Shown piece by piece: positions 12,314 through 20,774 of a stretch of DNA of 64,000 bases. The DNA lies in assembly GCA_020161015.1 (NCBI GenBank), contig JAIUOT010000049.1, forward strand, positions 92,101-156,100, given 5' to 3'. A model generated the notes under the pieces. That model saw only the letters and a program-made list of their open reading frames with translations, was not told where the DNA came from and did not search any database. The DNA is from Actinomycetota bacterium (GTDB lineage Bacteria; Actinomycetota; Actinomycetes; Propionibacteriales; Propionibacteriaceae). The translations under genes were made by a program, and so were the position numbers. Numbering within the stretch: position 1 is the stretch's first letter; each line of letters begins with the position of its first letter.

Positions 12314-12343
12314 GGCGACCCGCCCGGGCGGTCACGAGCGCGG

Positions 12344-12817
12344 TCAGCCCTGGCAGAGCGTCGCGAAGGCGGTCATCTCGGTCTGGAACGCGCTCAGGCT
12401 GCTGGCCATGTCGGCGGCCTTCGTCGGGTCCTGGATGGTCGCGTTGAGGGCGTCGACGAGCGCCTTCACCGCGGCGACAGCCTTCTCGCCCTGGGCCTTG
12501 ACCTCCGGGTTGTTCACCGCGGCGATGGCGCCCTCGAGCGAGCCGGCGAAGTCCTGCAACGCCGCCACGGCCTTCGCCGGGTCGGTGCCCATCTCGGACA
12601 CCGCGCTGTTGAGCGTGTCGCTCGCGGTCGACATGGTGGCGCTGAGCGCGTCGCACGCCTCCGCCTTCGTCTGGGTCGAACCGCCGGCCGCAGCCGTGGT
12701 GGCGGGGGCGGACGCGGCCGGGGCCGAGGAGGCGCCGGACAGGCCGGGCACGGCGCAGCCGGCCAGGAGCAGGGGAGCGGCCACGAGGCCGGTGGCGAGG
12801 CGGGCGAGGGTGCGCAT
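12344..12817 (-). CDS. Putative lipoprotein of unknown function
   Basis: The 157-residue protein begins with a lipoprotein signal (MRTLARLATGLVAAPLLLAGC) whose lipobox is LLAGC, cysteine 21. A low-complexity Ala/Ser/Thr linker follows to about residue 50. The rest is predicted helical with an acidic/alanine pattern and a second cysteine (KAEACDAL) and third (ATLCQG) that could form a disulfide. No known domain is recognised. It is anchored outside the membrane. The RBS is AGGAGG. It sits between lysE and ligB without an obvious functional link. Confidence 0.75.
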   Translation of the reverse strand: MRTLARLATGLVAAPLLLAGCAVPGLSGASSAPAASAPATTAAAGGSTQTKAEACDALSATMSTASDTLNSAVSEMGTDPAKAVAALQDFAGSLEGAIAAVNNPEVKAQGEKAVAAVKALVDALNATIQDPTKAADMASSLSAFQTEMTAFATLCQG

Positions 12818-12910
12818 GGGTCCTCCTGGGACGGGAGTCGTTGCCGAGACTGTAGCGGGTGCGGCCCGCGCCGCCGGCCGGTGCCGCGCCTCGCGGGGCG
12901 ACGCGCGCGG

Positions 12911-14401
12911 CTACCGCGCCAGCGCCCGGACGGCGTCCACCGTGTCCGCGTCCTGCGCGGTCTTGTCCTCGCGGTAGCGCACCACCCGGGCGAAGCGCAG
13001 CGCCATGCCCGACGGGTACCGCCGCGAGCGCTGGACGCCGTCGAAGGCGACCTCGACCACCTGCTCGGGCCGCAGGTGCACGACGTGGCCCTCGCGGCCG
13101 GTCTCCAGGACGAGGAACCGCGCGGTCTGCCAGGCGAGCATCTCGTCGGTCATCCCCTTGAACGTCTTGCCGAGCATCGCGAAGCCACCGGTGCGGGGGT
13201 CCCGCGCGCCGAGGTGGATGTTCGACAGCCATCCCTGCCGTCGTCCGCTGCCCCACTCGGCGGCGAGCACCACGAGGTCGAGGGTGTGGACGGGCTTGAC
13301 CTTCACCCAGCCCGCCCCACGGCGGCCCGCGGCGTATCCCGCGTCCAGCGCCTTGACCACCACGCCCTCGTGGCCGGCGGCCAGCACCTGCCGGGAGAAC
13401 TCCTCGGCCTCGCCCGCGTCCGCCGTCACCAGCCGGTCGACCATCATCCCGGACGGCAGCAGCGCGGCGAGCCGCGCCTGGCGGGTGGCCAGCGGGTCGT
13501 CCACGAGGTCGAGGTCGTCGAGGTGGAGCAGGTCGAAGAAGAACGGACGCAGCCGCGCCCCGGCAGAGGCGGTGTCCTGGAAGGCCATCGGACGCCCGTC
13601 GGGGCCCAGCGCGAGCGCCTCCCCGTCCAGCACGAGGCGCTCGGCGGGCAGGGCGGCGACGGCGTCCACCACGTGCGGCAGGCGCGCGGTGATGTCGTCG
13701 AGGCTGCGGCTGTAGACCGACACGGCCGCGCCGTCGCGGTGCACCTGGATGCGGATGCCGTCGAGCTTGGCCTCCACCGACACCGGCGCCGCGGCGAAGC
13801 GGCCCAGGGCCTCCGCCACGGTGGGGGCGCTCGCGGCCAGCATGGGCAGCACGGGTCGCCCCACCTCGAGGCCGACCGCGGCGAGCGCCGCCTCGCCACC
13901 CCGGTGCGCGGTCACGGCCACGACGGGGATCGAACCGGAGAACATGGCCGCCCGGCGCGCCGCCTCCAGCGGCACGTCGAACGCCTGGGCGATCGCCGCG
14001 AGGAGTACTCCCTCCAGGGCGCCCTGCCGGGTCTCACCGGTGAGCAGGCCCACCAGGAACGACTGTTCGGCGCTGGTCGCGCGGGCCAGCAGACCGGCGA
14101 GCACCTGCTGTCGGGCGGACTGGGAGCCCGCCCCGGCGAGCGCGGCGAGCTCGGCGAACGCCGCGTCCACCTCGGAGACGCCGAGGGCTGGCGTGGCCGC
14201 GGGCTCGGGACGGGTGGCCAGTGAGCGCCAGCCGACGCCGGTGCGGCGCTGCCGCAGCGATCCGGAGAGGAAGTGCGCGACCACGTCGAGTTCCCCGGCG
14301 TCGGCCGCCCGCAGGGTCCGCGCCAGCGCGGCAACCTTGGCGGTCCGCGAGCCGGTGGCCGCGACCCGGGCGGAGGTGTCGACGAGCTCGTGGAACAGCA
14401 T
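12911..14401 (-). CDS. ligB: ATP-dependent DNA ligase (LigB-like)
   Basis: This 496-residue enzyme seals nicks in duplex DNA via an AMP-lysine intermediate. An N-terminal DNA-binding domain (about 1-190) is followed by the adenylation domain with nucleophile K212 in EAKLDGIRIQVH, then LVLDGEALAL, FFFDLLHLDD, EGVVVKALDAGY and GWVKVKP, the nucleotidyltransferase motifs, and an OB domain near 400-496. This matches mycobacterial LigB rather than the Ku-linked LigD. It is divergent from the AlkA-like glycosylase at 14484, which suggests a shared repair context. Confidence 0.9.
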   Translation of the reverse strand: MLFHELVDTSARVAATGSRTAKVAALARTLRAADAGELDVVAHFLSGSLRQRRTGVGWRSLATRPEPAATPALGVSEVDAAFAELAALAGAGSQSARQQVLAGLLARATSAEQSFLVGLLTGETRQGALEGVLLAAIAQAFDVPLEAARRAAMFSGSIPVVAVTAHRGGEAALAAVGLEVGRPVLPMLAASAPTVAEALGRFAAAPVSVEAKLDGIRIQVHRDGAAVSVYSRSLDDITARLPHVVDAVAALPAERLVLDGEALALGPDGRPMAFQDTASAGARLRPFFFDLLHLDDLDLVDDPLATRQARLAALLPSGMMVDRLVTADAGEAEEFSRQVLAAGHEGVVVKALDAGYAAGRRGAGWVKVKPVHTLDLVVLAAEWGSGRRQGWLSNIHLGARDPRTGGFAMLGKTFKGMTDEMLAWQTARFLVLETGREGHVVHLRPEQVVEVAFDGVQRSRRYPSGMALRFARVVRYREDKTAQDADTVDAVRALAR

Positions 14402-14483
14402 GGCCCCACTATCGGCAGCCGGTGGCGGGCTTGTCGAGCCTCCCGCCGCGGTCCCTGTCGGGGCGCCGGGCTACCGTTGCGGG

Positions 14484-15416
14484 GTGAGCGAGCCGCGCAC
14501 CCGTGACTGGCGACCGGCGTGGCCATGCCCGGTCGGCGAGGTGTGGGGGCCGGGCAGGCGCGGCGTGGCCGACCCGACGCACCGGGTGCTCAAGGGCGTC
14601 CACTGGCGCGCGGTGGGCACGGTGGACGGGCCGGCGACGCTCGCCGTTTCGCCGCTCGACGGCACCGGCGTCGTGCACGCCGAGGCCTGGGGCCCCGGCG
14701 CCGAGCGGGTGCTCGACCGGCTCCCGTCCCTGCTGGGCGCCCTGGACGACCCGTCGGGCTTCCGCCCGCTGCACCCGGTGGTCGCCGAGCTGCACCGCAG
14801 GCGTCCGCACTGGCGGCTGGCGCGCACGGCCAGCGTCTGGGACGCGCTCGTGCCGGTGGTGATCGAGCAGAAGGTGACCGGTCAGGAGGCCACGATCGGC
14901 ATCCGCTCGCTGCTCGCGCGGTACGGCAGCCCGGCGCCCGGCCACGGCGCGTCCCTGGGCCTGCGCACCTTCCCCTCACCGGAGGAGGTCCGGCTGGTGC
15001 CGTCCTGGGAGTGGCTGTCGCTGGGCATCGACCCGGCCCGCTCGCGCACGCTGGTCGCTGCGGCGCGGGTGGCGCCGACGCTGGAGCGCGTCCTGCCCGC
15101 AGAACCCGACGCCGCGGACGCGCGCCTGCGCAGCCTGCCGGGCATCGGGGTGTGGTCGAGCGCGGAGGTCCGTGCCCGTGCCCTCGGCGACGCGGACGCG
15201 GTGAGCTTCGGCGACTACCACGTGCCGCGCGACGTCGGTTGGGCCCTGGTCGGCACCGAACTGGACGACGACGGACTCGCCACGTTGCTGGAGCCGTACC
15301 GTCCGCACCGCCTGCGCGTGCAGCGGCTGGTGGCGCTGGCCGGGCTGCACCGGCCGCGCCACGGGCCCCGGCTGGCCCCGAGGACGCATCTTCCGGCCCG
15401 CAGGGGGCGCGCCTAG
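14484..15416 (+). CDS. DNA-3-methyladenine glycosylase II-like protein (HhH-GPD)
   Basis: The 310-residue protein removes alkylated or damaged bases in the AlkA manner. WDALVPVVIEQKVTGQEA starts the HhH-GPD domain; the hairpin is LRSLPGIGVWSSAEVRARALGD and the catalytic aspartate is in SFGDYHVPRD. The N-terminal ~110 residues resemble the AlkA-type beta domain. I start at GTG 14484; the frame is open far upstream but that part lies over ligB and has no coding sense. It is divergent from ligB with 82 bp between them. Confidence 0.83.
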   Translation: MSEPRTRDWRPAWPCPVGEVWGPGRRGVADPTHRVLKGVHWRAVGTVDGPATLAVSPLDGTGVVHAEAWGPGAERVLDRLPSLLGALDDPSGFRPLHPVVAELHRRRPHWRLARTASVWDALVPVVIEQKVTGQEATIGIRSLLARYGSPAPGHGASLGLRTFPSPEEVRLVPSWEWLSLGIDPARSRTLVAAARVAPTLERVLPAEPDAADARLRSLPGIGVWSSAEVRARALGDADAVSFGDYHVPRDVGWALVGTELDDDGLATLLEPYRPHRLRVQRLVALAGLHRPRHGPRLAPRTHLPARRGRA

Positions 15417-15444
15417 TCTTGGACCCGTCCAGGTGGAGGCAGCG

Positions 15445-17217
15445 ATGACGCAGATCCAGGCTCGGGAACGGGCATCGGTCGACGACGCCCTCGCGGCTGT
15501 CGCCAACGACCTCGCCGGGGAGTTCCGGCTGCAACCCCTCCTGGAGAAGATCCTGCGCAGCGCGGTCGAGCTGCTGGGCTGCCACAGCGGCTCGTTGTGC
15601 CTGATCGACCAGGTGAGCCACACCTACCGGAAGGAGATCGACCTCGACGAGGGCTGCCAGACCGGCATGGTGTTCTCGCTCGAGGAGGGCTGCACGGGGG
15701 CGGTCGCCCGCGCGGGCAAGCCGGTGATCTTCGAGCGCTACGGCCAGGTGCGCAACGGTCACATCCGTCCCGACGAGCCCCGCTACGGCCGCGCGGTGAT
15801 CGGCGTCCCGATCACGGTGCGCACGAGCATGATCGGTGCCTGCATCGTGTTCGCCGCCACGGACGAGCAGCGGTTCGGTGCCGCGGACGCCCAGCTGCTC
15901 CAGCGCTTCGCGACCCACGCCGCCATCGCGATCGCCAACTCCCGGCTGCACGAGGAGTCGTCCGAGCGGGCGAAGGCGGCCGCGGTGGCCTCCGAACGCG
16001 AGCGCTCGATGCTCGAGGTGCACGACAGCATCGGACGCGGCCTGGCCACAGTCGCGCTGCGGATCGCCGAGGCGCACGCCGCCGTCAGCCACGGCGAGGA
16101 CCCGCTGCCCGCGCTCACCCAGGCCCAGCAGGCGGCCCAGGAGACGATGAACTCCGGACGCCGGGCCGTCTGGGGGCTGGGCCCGGCCGGGCTGGCCGGC
16201 CGTCCGCTCGAGGAGAGCATCGGGCTGGAGCTGGAGTGGGTGCAGGCGACGTCCGACCTGGCCGCGACGTTCCGGGTGTTCGGCGATCGCCAGCCCCTGC
16301 CGCGCAACGTCGAGACCCAGGTGCTGCGGATCGTCCAGGAATCGCTGACCAACGTGGTGCAGCACGCCCGCGCGTCCGGCGTGCGGGTGGGGCTGGTGTA
16401 CGGCTCCGACGGCATCGCCGTGATCGTGGAGGACGACGGCTGCGGGTTCGACCCCGACAAGGGGCGCCGGCAGGGGGTCGGGCTGCCGGGGCTCGTGGCG
16501 CGCGCGGCCCAGGTCGGTGGACGGGTGCGCATCGACTCGACCCCGGGCTGGGGCACCCGGATCAGGGCCGACCTGCCCTACCGCGCGGCGTTGAGCGGGG
16601 TGGCCGAGAGCCCTCGACTCCGGGTGGTGCTGGTGCACCCGTTGCCGGCGATGCGGGCCGGGCTGGTCCGCATGCTCGACGCCAGCGAGCCGGGGGTGCA
16701 GGTGGTCGCGGAGGTGGCCGACGTCGGCCCCGCGGTGGAGGCCGTGCGGTTGCTGCGTCCCGACGTCGTGCTGGTGGGCACCCGCCTGCCGGGCGCCGCC
16801 GGCCCGGAACTGGTCGCCGCGCTGCGGGCCTCGGCCGCTTCCGCCGGGGTCGTGGCGGTGATCGACCCGGGCACACCCGAGGCGGAGCTGCGCGACTGGG
16901 CGGCTGCGGGCGTCCGTGGCTTCGTCCAGGCCGACGTGGACGCCATGACGCTGGGCCGCGCCGTCATCGGGGTGGCGCGCGGCGACGTCCTGGTCTTCGG
17001 CGGGATGCTGGCACAGCTCGGCGGCCTGCCCGCCGTCGACGCCGACCGGCTCACCGGGCGCGAGGCTGAGGTGCGCAGCCTGCTCGAACAGGGCCTGGCC
17101 GACAAGCAGATCGCCTCCCGCCTGGGCATCTCGGTGAAAACCGTCGAGAAGCATGTGAGCGCGATCCTCCGCAAGGGCGGCGTGCGCTCCCGCACCGAGC
17201 TGCTCGCCCGCGCCTGA
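15445..17217 (+). CDS. GAF-histidine kinase fused to a degenerate receiver and LuxR DNA-binding domain
   Basis: The 590-residue protein combines a whole two-component pathway. Residues 18-170 form a GAF sensor. The NarX/DegS-type dimerisation box follows with H193 in EVHDSIGRGLATV. The ATPase shows IVQESLTNVVQHARA (N box), VEDDGCGFDP (G1) and GVGLPGLVARA. Residues 392-510 are receiver-like, but the acidic pocket is missing (VVLVHPLPAMR), the phospho-Asp is G445 (VLVGTRLPG), and the conserved Lys is Q. Residues 535-590 are a LuxR HTH (LTGREAEVRSLLEQGLADKQIASRLGISVKTVEKHVSAIL). ATG 15445 is preferred because GTGGAGG precedes it. No membrane helix is seen, so sensing is cytoplasmic. It probably controls the downstream aldolase/Dha cluster. 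Confidence 0.85.
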   Translation: MTQIQARERASVDDALAAVANDLAGEFRLQPLLEKILRSAVELLGCHSGSLCLIDQVSHTYRKEIDLDEGCQTGMVFSLEEGCTGAVARAGKPVIFERYGQVRNGHIRPDEPRYGRAVIGVPITVRTSMIGACIVFAATDEQRFGAADAQLLQRFATHAAIAIANSRLHEESSERAKAAAVASERERSMLEVHDSIGRGLATVALRIAEAHAAVSHGEDPLPALTQAQQAAQETMNSGRRAVWGLGPAGLAGRPLEESIGLELEWVQATSDLAATFRVFGDRQPLPRNVETQVLRIVQESLTNVVQHARASGVRVGLVYGSDGIAVIVEDDGCGFDPDKGRRQGVGLPGLVARAAQVGGRVRIDSTPGWGTRIRADLPYRAALSGVAESPRLRVVLVHPLPAMRAGLVRMLDASEPGVQVVAEVADVGPAVEAVRLLRPDVVLVGTRLPGAAGPELVAALRASAASAGVVAVIDPGTPEAELRDWAAAGVRGFVQADVDAMTLGRAVIGVARGDVLVFGGMLAQLGGLPAVDADRLTGREAEVRSLLEQGLADKQIASRLGISVKTVEKHVSAILRKGGVRSRTELLARA

Positions 17218-17267
17218 GTGCTCCGGGCGCCGGGGCGACCGGCCCGGCGCCCGGATCCCCCATGCCA

Positions 17268-17289
17268 CCCCCCACACGGCTGTGGGGGG
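17268..17289 (+). terminator. Terminator after the hybrid kinase gene
   Basis: CCCCCCACA (17268-17276) and TGTGGGGGG (17281-17289) form a perfect 9-bp stem with a CGGC loop, 50 nt after the stop codon. The right arm runs into GGGGATTACCCC (17286-17297), a small inverted repeat that could be an operator for the next operon. Confidence 0.75.
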
Positions 17290-17354
17290 ATTACCCCATA
17301 CCTGCTCCCGGGCGGCCCGACCTAGCGTGAAGGCGTACCTGACGAGAGGAGCCA

Positions 17355-18215
17355 ATGGTGGCTGTCCAGTCCTTGGCGGACATCCTCAGGCCGGCCTTCG
17401 CCCAGCGCTACGGCGTCCCGGCCATCAACATCCTCAACGACCTCACCATGGAGAACGTGCTCGCGGGGGCGGTCGAGGCACGGTCGCCGGTGATCCTCCA
17501 GACCTCGGTGAAGACCGTCCGTTCGATCGGCGTGAACACCCTGTTCCAGATGTGGAAGGCCATGACGGCGGGCATCGAGGTGCCCTGCGCGCTGCACCTC
17601 GACCACTGCCCCGACCGCCAGGTGATCAGCGACTGCCTGGCCGCCGGCTGGAACTCCGTGCTGTTCGATGCGTCGCAGCTGCCGGTGGAGGAGAACCAGC
17701 GCCAGACCGTCGAGGTGGTCGCGGAGGCGCGCCGCTACGACGCCCATGTGGAGGGCGAGATCGAGTCGATCACGGGCCAGGAGGACGGGATCGGCTCGGA
17801 CGAGGAGTCCAAGCGCCAGACCCTCGAGGTGACGCTGCGCTACCTCGAGGCCACGAACGTGGACGTGTTCGCCCCCGCGATCGGCAACGCGCACGGCACC
17901 TACAAGCGGGCGCCGGTGCTCGACTTCCAGCGCGTCTCCGACATCGTGGACGCCCATCCGGTGCCCATCGCGCTGCACGGCGGCAGCGGCCTGAGCGACG
18001 AGCAGTTCCGTGACTGCATCGCCCGCGGCTGCGCCAAGGTGAACATCTCGACGGCGCTGAAGGAGACCTTCATGCAGTCGAGCCTGGCCTTCCTCAAGGA
18101 CGCGGAGGCGAAGGCGAAGTGGGACCCGCCGTCGCTGTTCACCGCCGTCGGCGCGGACGTCCGCGCGATGACCAGGCATTTCGCAGAGGTGTTCGGCAGC
18201 GCGGGGAGGGCCTGA
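17355..18215 (+). CDS. Class II (zinc) ketose-bisphosphate aldolase
   Basis: The 286-residue protein belongs to the FbaA/GatY/KbaY family that cleaves or forms ketose phosphates using DHAP. The catalytic/metal region is ALHLDHCPD, followed by VEGEIESITGQEDG, AIGNAHGTYK and IALHGGSGL, with the DHAP phosphate loop and VNISTALK. The length fits tagatose- or fructose-bisphosphate aldolases; the real substrate is not clear. It starts after GAGAGGAGCC and heads a tightly packed run: HAD phosphatase (1-bp gap), DhaL-like (4-bp overlap), DhaK-like and transaldolase-like. Context suggests a dedicated sugar or polyol pathway ending in DHAP, not central glycolysis. Confidence 0.85.
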   Translation: MVAVQSLADILRPAFAQRYGVPAINILNDLTMENVLAGAVEARSPVILQTSVKTVRSIGVNTLFQMWKAMTAGIEVPCALHLDHCPDRQVISDCLAAGWNSVLFDASQLPVEENQRQTVEVVAEARRYDAHVEGEIESITGQEDGIGSDEESKRQTLEVTLRYLEATNVDVFAPAIGNAHGTYKRAPVLDFQRVSDIVDAHPVPIALHGGSGLSDEQFRDCIARGCAKVNISTALKETFMQSSLAFLKDAEAKAKWDPPSLFTAVGADVRAMTRHFAEVFGSAGRA

Positions 18216-18216
18216 C

Positions 18217-18969
18217 ATGCCGGCCCTGGTCTTCGACTGCGACGGCGTGCTGGCCGACACGGAGAAGGACGGCCACCTGCCCGCCTTCAACGACGCGTTC
18301 GCCGAGTTCGGGGTGCCGGTCCGCTGGGACGTGCCCACGTACGCGGAGAAGGTGAAGATCGGCGGGGGCAAGGAACGGATCGCCTCCGACCTGCCCGACC
18401 CCGACGGCGCCGCCGACCTGATCAGGCACCTCCACGCCCGCAAGACGCAGCTGTTCCTCGAACGGGTGCGTGACGGCCAGCTCCCCGGCCGTCCCGGCAT
18501 CCACCGGATCGTCGCCGACGCCCTCGCCCACGGGTGGACGGTCGCCGTCGCGTCCACCTCCGCCGAACCGTCGGTGCGGGGCGTCCTCGAGCACGCGGTC
18601 GGTGCGGAGCTGGCCGCGCGGTGCCACGTCTTCGCCGGCGACATCGTGCCGCGGAAGAAGCCGGCACCGGACATCTACCTCAAGGTCCTCGACGACCTCC
18701 GCCTCGACCCCGCCGAGTGCCTGGTCGTGGAGGACTCCGGGATCGGCGTCCAGGCGGCCCGCGGTGCGGGGCTCGCGGTGGTGGTGACGGTCAGCACCTT
18801 CACCGCGGACGACGACTTCACCGGGGCGTCCCTTGTGCTCAGCCACCTGGGTGACCCGGGCGACCCGCTGGCCGTGGTGTCCGCGCCGGCGGGCGTCCGC
18901 CCCGAGGGGATGGTCACGCTGGCCGACCTCGAGCAGCTGCTCCCAACCAACCAGGAGGAATCCAGATGA
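18217..18969 (+). CDS. HAD-superfamily phosphatase/phosphomutase (CbbY/Gph-like)
   Basis: The 250-residue protein has HAD motif I at the very start (FDCDGVLADTE, nucleophile and acid/base Asp), motif II in VAVASTSAEPSV, the motif III lysine in PRKKPAPDIYLK, and motif IV in CLVVEDSGIGVQAARGAG. A helical cap lies between about 15 and 95. CbbY-like members dephosphorylate sugar phosphates such as xylulose-1,5-bisphosphate; others are beta-phosphoglucomutases. Only one base separates it from the aldolase, and its stop overlaps the next ATG, so it belongs to the same transcript. Confidence 0.85.
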   Translation: MPALVFDCDGVLADTEKDGHLPAFNDAFAEFGVPVRWDVPTYAEKVKIGGGKERIASDLPDPDGAADLIRHLHARKTQLFLERVRDGQLPGRPGIHRIVADALAHGWTVAVASTSAEPSVRGVLEHAVGAELAARCHVFAGDIVPRKKPAPDIYLKVLDDLRLDPAECLVVEDSGIGVQAARGAGLAVVVTVSTFTADDDFTGASLVLSHLGDPGDPLAVVSAPAGVRPEGMVTLADLEQLLPTNQEESR

Positions 18970-19601
18970 CCGGATCCATCACCGACGTCGAGTTCGTGAT
19001 GCGGAACATCGCCGAGAACATCGTCGCCAACGAGACCTACTTCGGGGAGCTGGACGCCGTCGTCGGCGACGGCGACTTCGGCTACTCGCTGGCCCGCGGC
19101 TTCGAGATCGCGCTCGAGCAGTGGGACAGCTTCGACCGCAGCGACCCCGGTGTCTTCCTCACCAAGATCGCCGCGGCCGTCTCCGCACGGATCGGCGGCA
19201 CCTCCGGCCCGATCTGGGGCACCGCCATGCTCCGGGCCGGGGTGCAGCTGAAGGAACACCCCCAGATCGAGGGCGCGGACGTGGTGCGCGCGCTGCGCGC
19301 CTCGGTCGAGGGGATCAAGGCGAGGGGTCAGGCCGACCTGGGTGACAAGACCCTGCTGGACGCCCTGGTCCCCGCCATCGACACCCTCGAGGCGGAGTCG
19401 GCGGCCGGCCACGGCGCAGCCGAGATCGTGCGCGCCATGGCCGTCACCGCGCGGGCAGCGGCGGAGAACACCAAGACGATGCAGGCCATGCGCGGCCGCG
19501 CGTCCTACACCGGCGAGCGCAGCATCGGGTCGGTCGACGCCGGCGCCATGGCGATCGCCGTCCTGCTGGAGGCCCTGGCCGAGGCCTGGTCGAAGCGCTA
19601 G
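18966..19601 (+). CDS. DhaL-like nucleotide-binding subunit of a dihydroxyacetone-type kinase
   Basis: The 211-residue all-alpha protein matches DhaL, which binds Mg-ADP and relays phosphate to substrate held on DhaK. The metal/phosphate loop is VVGDGDFGYSLARGFE; the usual motif is GDGDHGxNMxRG, so His is Phe and Asn is Ser here. The other typical stretches are present: ISSGPIWGTAML in the form GTSGPIWGTAM, DLGDKTLLDAL, and GRASYTGERSIGSVDAGA. It overlaps the phosphatase by 4 bp (ATGA). Gene order L before K and the divergent loop set it apart from the canonical dhaKLM at 37.5-39.6 kb. Confidence 0.86.
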   Translation: MTGSITDVEFVMRNIAENIVANETYFGELDAVVGDGDFGYSLARGFEIALEQWDSFDRSDPGVFLTKIAAAVSARIGGTSGPIWGTAMLRAGVQLKEHPQIEGADVVRALRASVEGIKARGQADLGDKTLLDALVPAIDTLEAESAAGHGAAEIVRAMAVTARAAAENTKTMQAMRGRASYTGERSIGSVDAGAMAIAVLLEALAEAWSKR

Positions 19602-19649
19602 CCACCCATCCGTCCCACACCACAACCCGAACCCGAGGAAGGGAAATCC

Positions 19650-20645
19650 ATGAAGAAGTTCGTCAACGATCCCAAGCAGTTCGTCCCCGAGATGCTGAAG
19701 GGCATCGCCCTGGCCAACCCGGACACCATCACATACGTGCCCGAGTACAACCTGATCATGCGGGCCGACGCCCCCAACCACGACAAGGTGAGCATCGTGC
19801 AGGGGTCGGGCTCCGGCCACGAGCCGGCCCACGTGATGGTGGTCGGCCCCGGCATGCTCGACGCGGCCTGCCCCGGTGACGTGTTCGCCGCCCCGCCGAG
19901 CGACTACGTGTACCAGACCGCCAAGCTGGTCGCCTCCGACAAGGGCGTCCTGCTGCTGGTGAACAACTACACCGGGGACCGGATGGCGTTCGAGATGGCG
20001 CAGGAACTCGCCGAGGCCGAGGGCCTCAAGGTGACCACCCTGTTCATCAACGACGACGTCGCGGTGCAGGACTCCACCTGGACCGTGGGCCGCCGCGGCG
20101 TGGCCGGCAACTTCTTCGTGATCAAGGCCGTGGGCGCGAAGTCCGAGCAGGGAGCCTCGCTGGAAGAGGTGAAGGCGATCGGCGAGAAGGTGAACTCGGT
20201 GACCCGCACGATGGGCATCGCGCTCAGCTCCTGCACCCCGCCGGCCAAGGGCGTGCCGCTGTTCGAGATCGCGGACGACGAGATGGAGGTCGGCGTGGGA
20301 ATCCACGGCGAGCCCGGACGCCGTCGCGCCAAGCTGGTCAGCGCGGACGAGATCGTCGACGAACTGCTCGGCGCGGTCGTGCCCGACCTGCCCTTCACCG
20401 CCGGCGACCGCGTCGCACTGATGATCAACGGCCTGGGCGGAACCCCGATCAGCGAGCTCTACCTGCTGTTCGGCATCGCAGCGCAAAAGCTGGCCGACCA
20501 GGGCATCACGGTCGCGAGGAGCTACGTCGGCGAGTACTGCACCAGCCTCGAGATGGCCGGTGCGTCGCTGACGCTGGTGAAGCTGGACGACGAGATCGAG
20601 GCGCTCCTCGAGGCTCCGGCGTCCATCGTGAACCGCATCTTCTGA
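19650..20645 (+). CDS. DhaK-like ketose kinase subunit
   Basis: The 331-residue protein is a DhaK homologue that holds a short-chain ketose as a covalent hemiaminal. H219 in GVGIHGEPG, H57 in GSGSGHEP and D110 in NYTGD are all conserved relative to E. coli H218, H56 and D109, so it should be active. The region around 60-95 (HVMVVGPGMLDAACPGDVFAAPPSDYVYQ) differs from the canonical form in the second copy, which hints at a changed substrate such as erythrulose. The ATG follows GAGGAAGGG, 48 nt after the DhaL-like gene. No DhaM is in this cluster. Confidence 0.88.
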   Translation: MKKFVNDPKQFVPEMLKGIALANPDTITYVPEYNLIMRADAPNHDKVSIVQGSGSGHEPAHVMVVGPGMLDAACPGDVFAAPPSDYVYQTAKLVASDKGVLLLVNNYTGDRMAFEMAQELAEAEGLKVTTLFINDDVAVQDSTWTVGRRGVAGNFFVIKAVGAKSEQGASLEEVKAIGEKVNSVTRTMGIALSSCTPPAKGVPLFEIADDEMEVGVGIHGEPGRRRAKLVSADEIVDELLGAVVPDLPFTAGDRVALMINGLGGTPISELYLLFGIAAQKLADQGITVARSYVGEYCTSLEMAGASLTLVKLDDEIEALLEAPASIVNRIF

Positions 20646-20774
20646 CCGGCTGCGGTTCGTCCGTCTGACCCGTCCCCGTCCGCGCGCGGGGAGTCCCGCG
20701 GTGGCGACACCGCCGGACCCGCCGCGCCGGGCGGGGCGGGCCGGGATTCGATCCCCGTCGAAAGGATCCCGATC

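Noticed and set aside
17286..17297. GGGGATTACCCC as a defined NarL-type binding site
   Set aside because: It does not match the NarL heptamer exactly and partly belongs to the terminator arm; kept only as a remark under that hairpin.
14590..17355. A 921-codon minus-strand frame over the hybrid kinase and glycosylase genes
   Set aside because: The opposite strand encodes clear GAF, kinase, LuxR and HhH domains; the antisense product has no recognisable domain.
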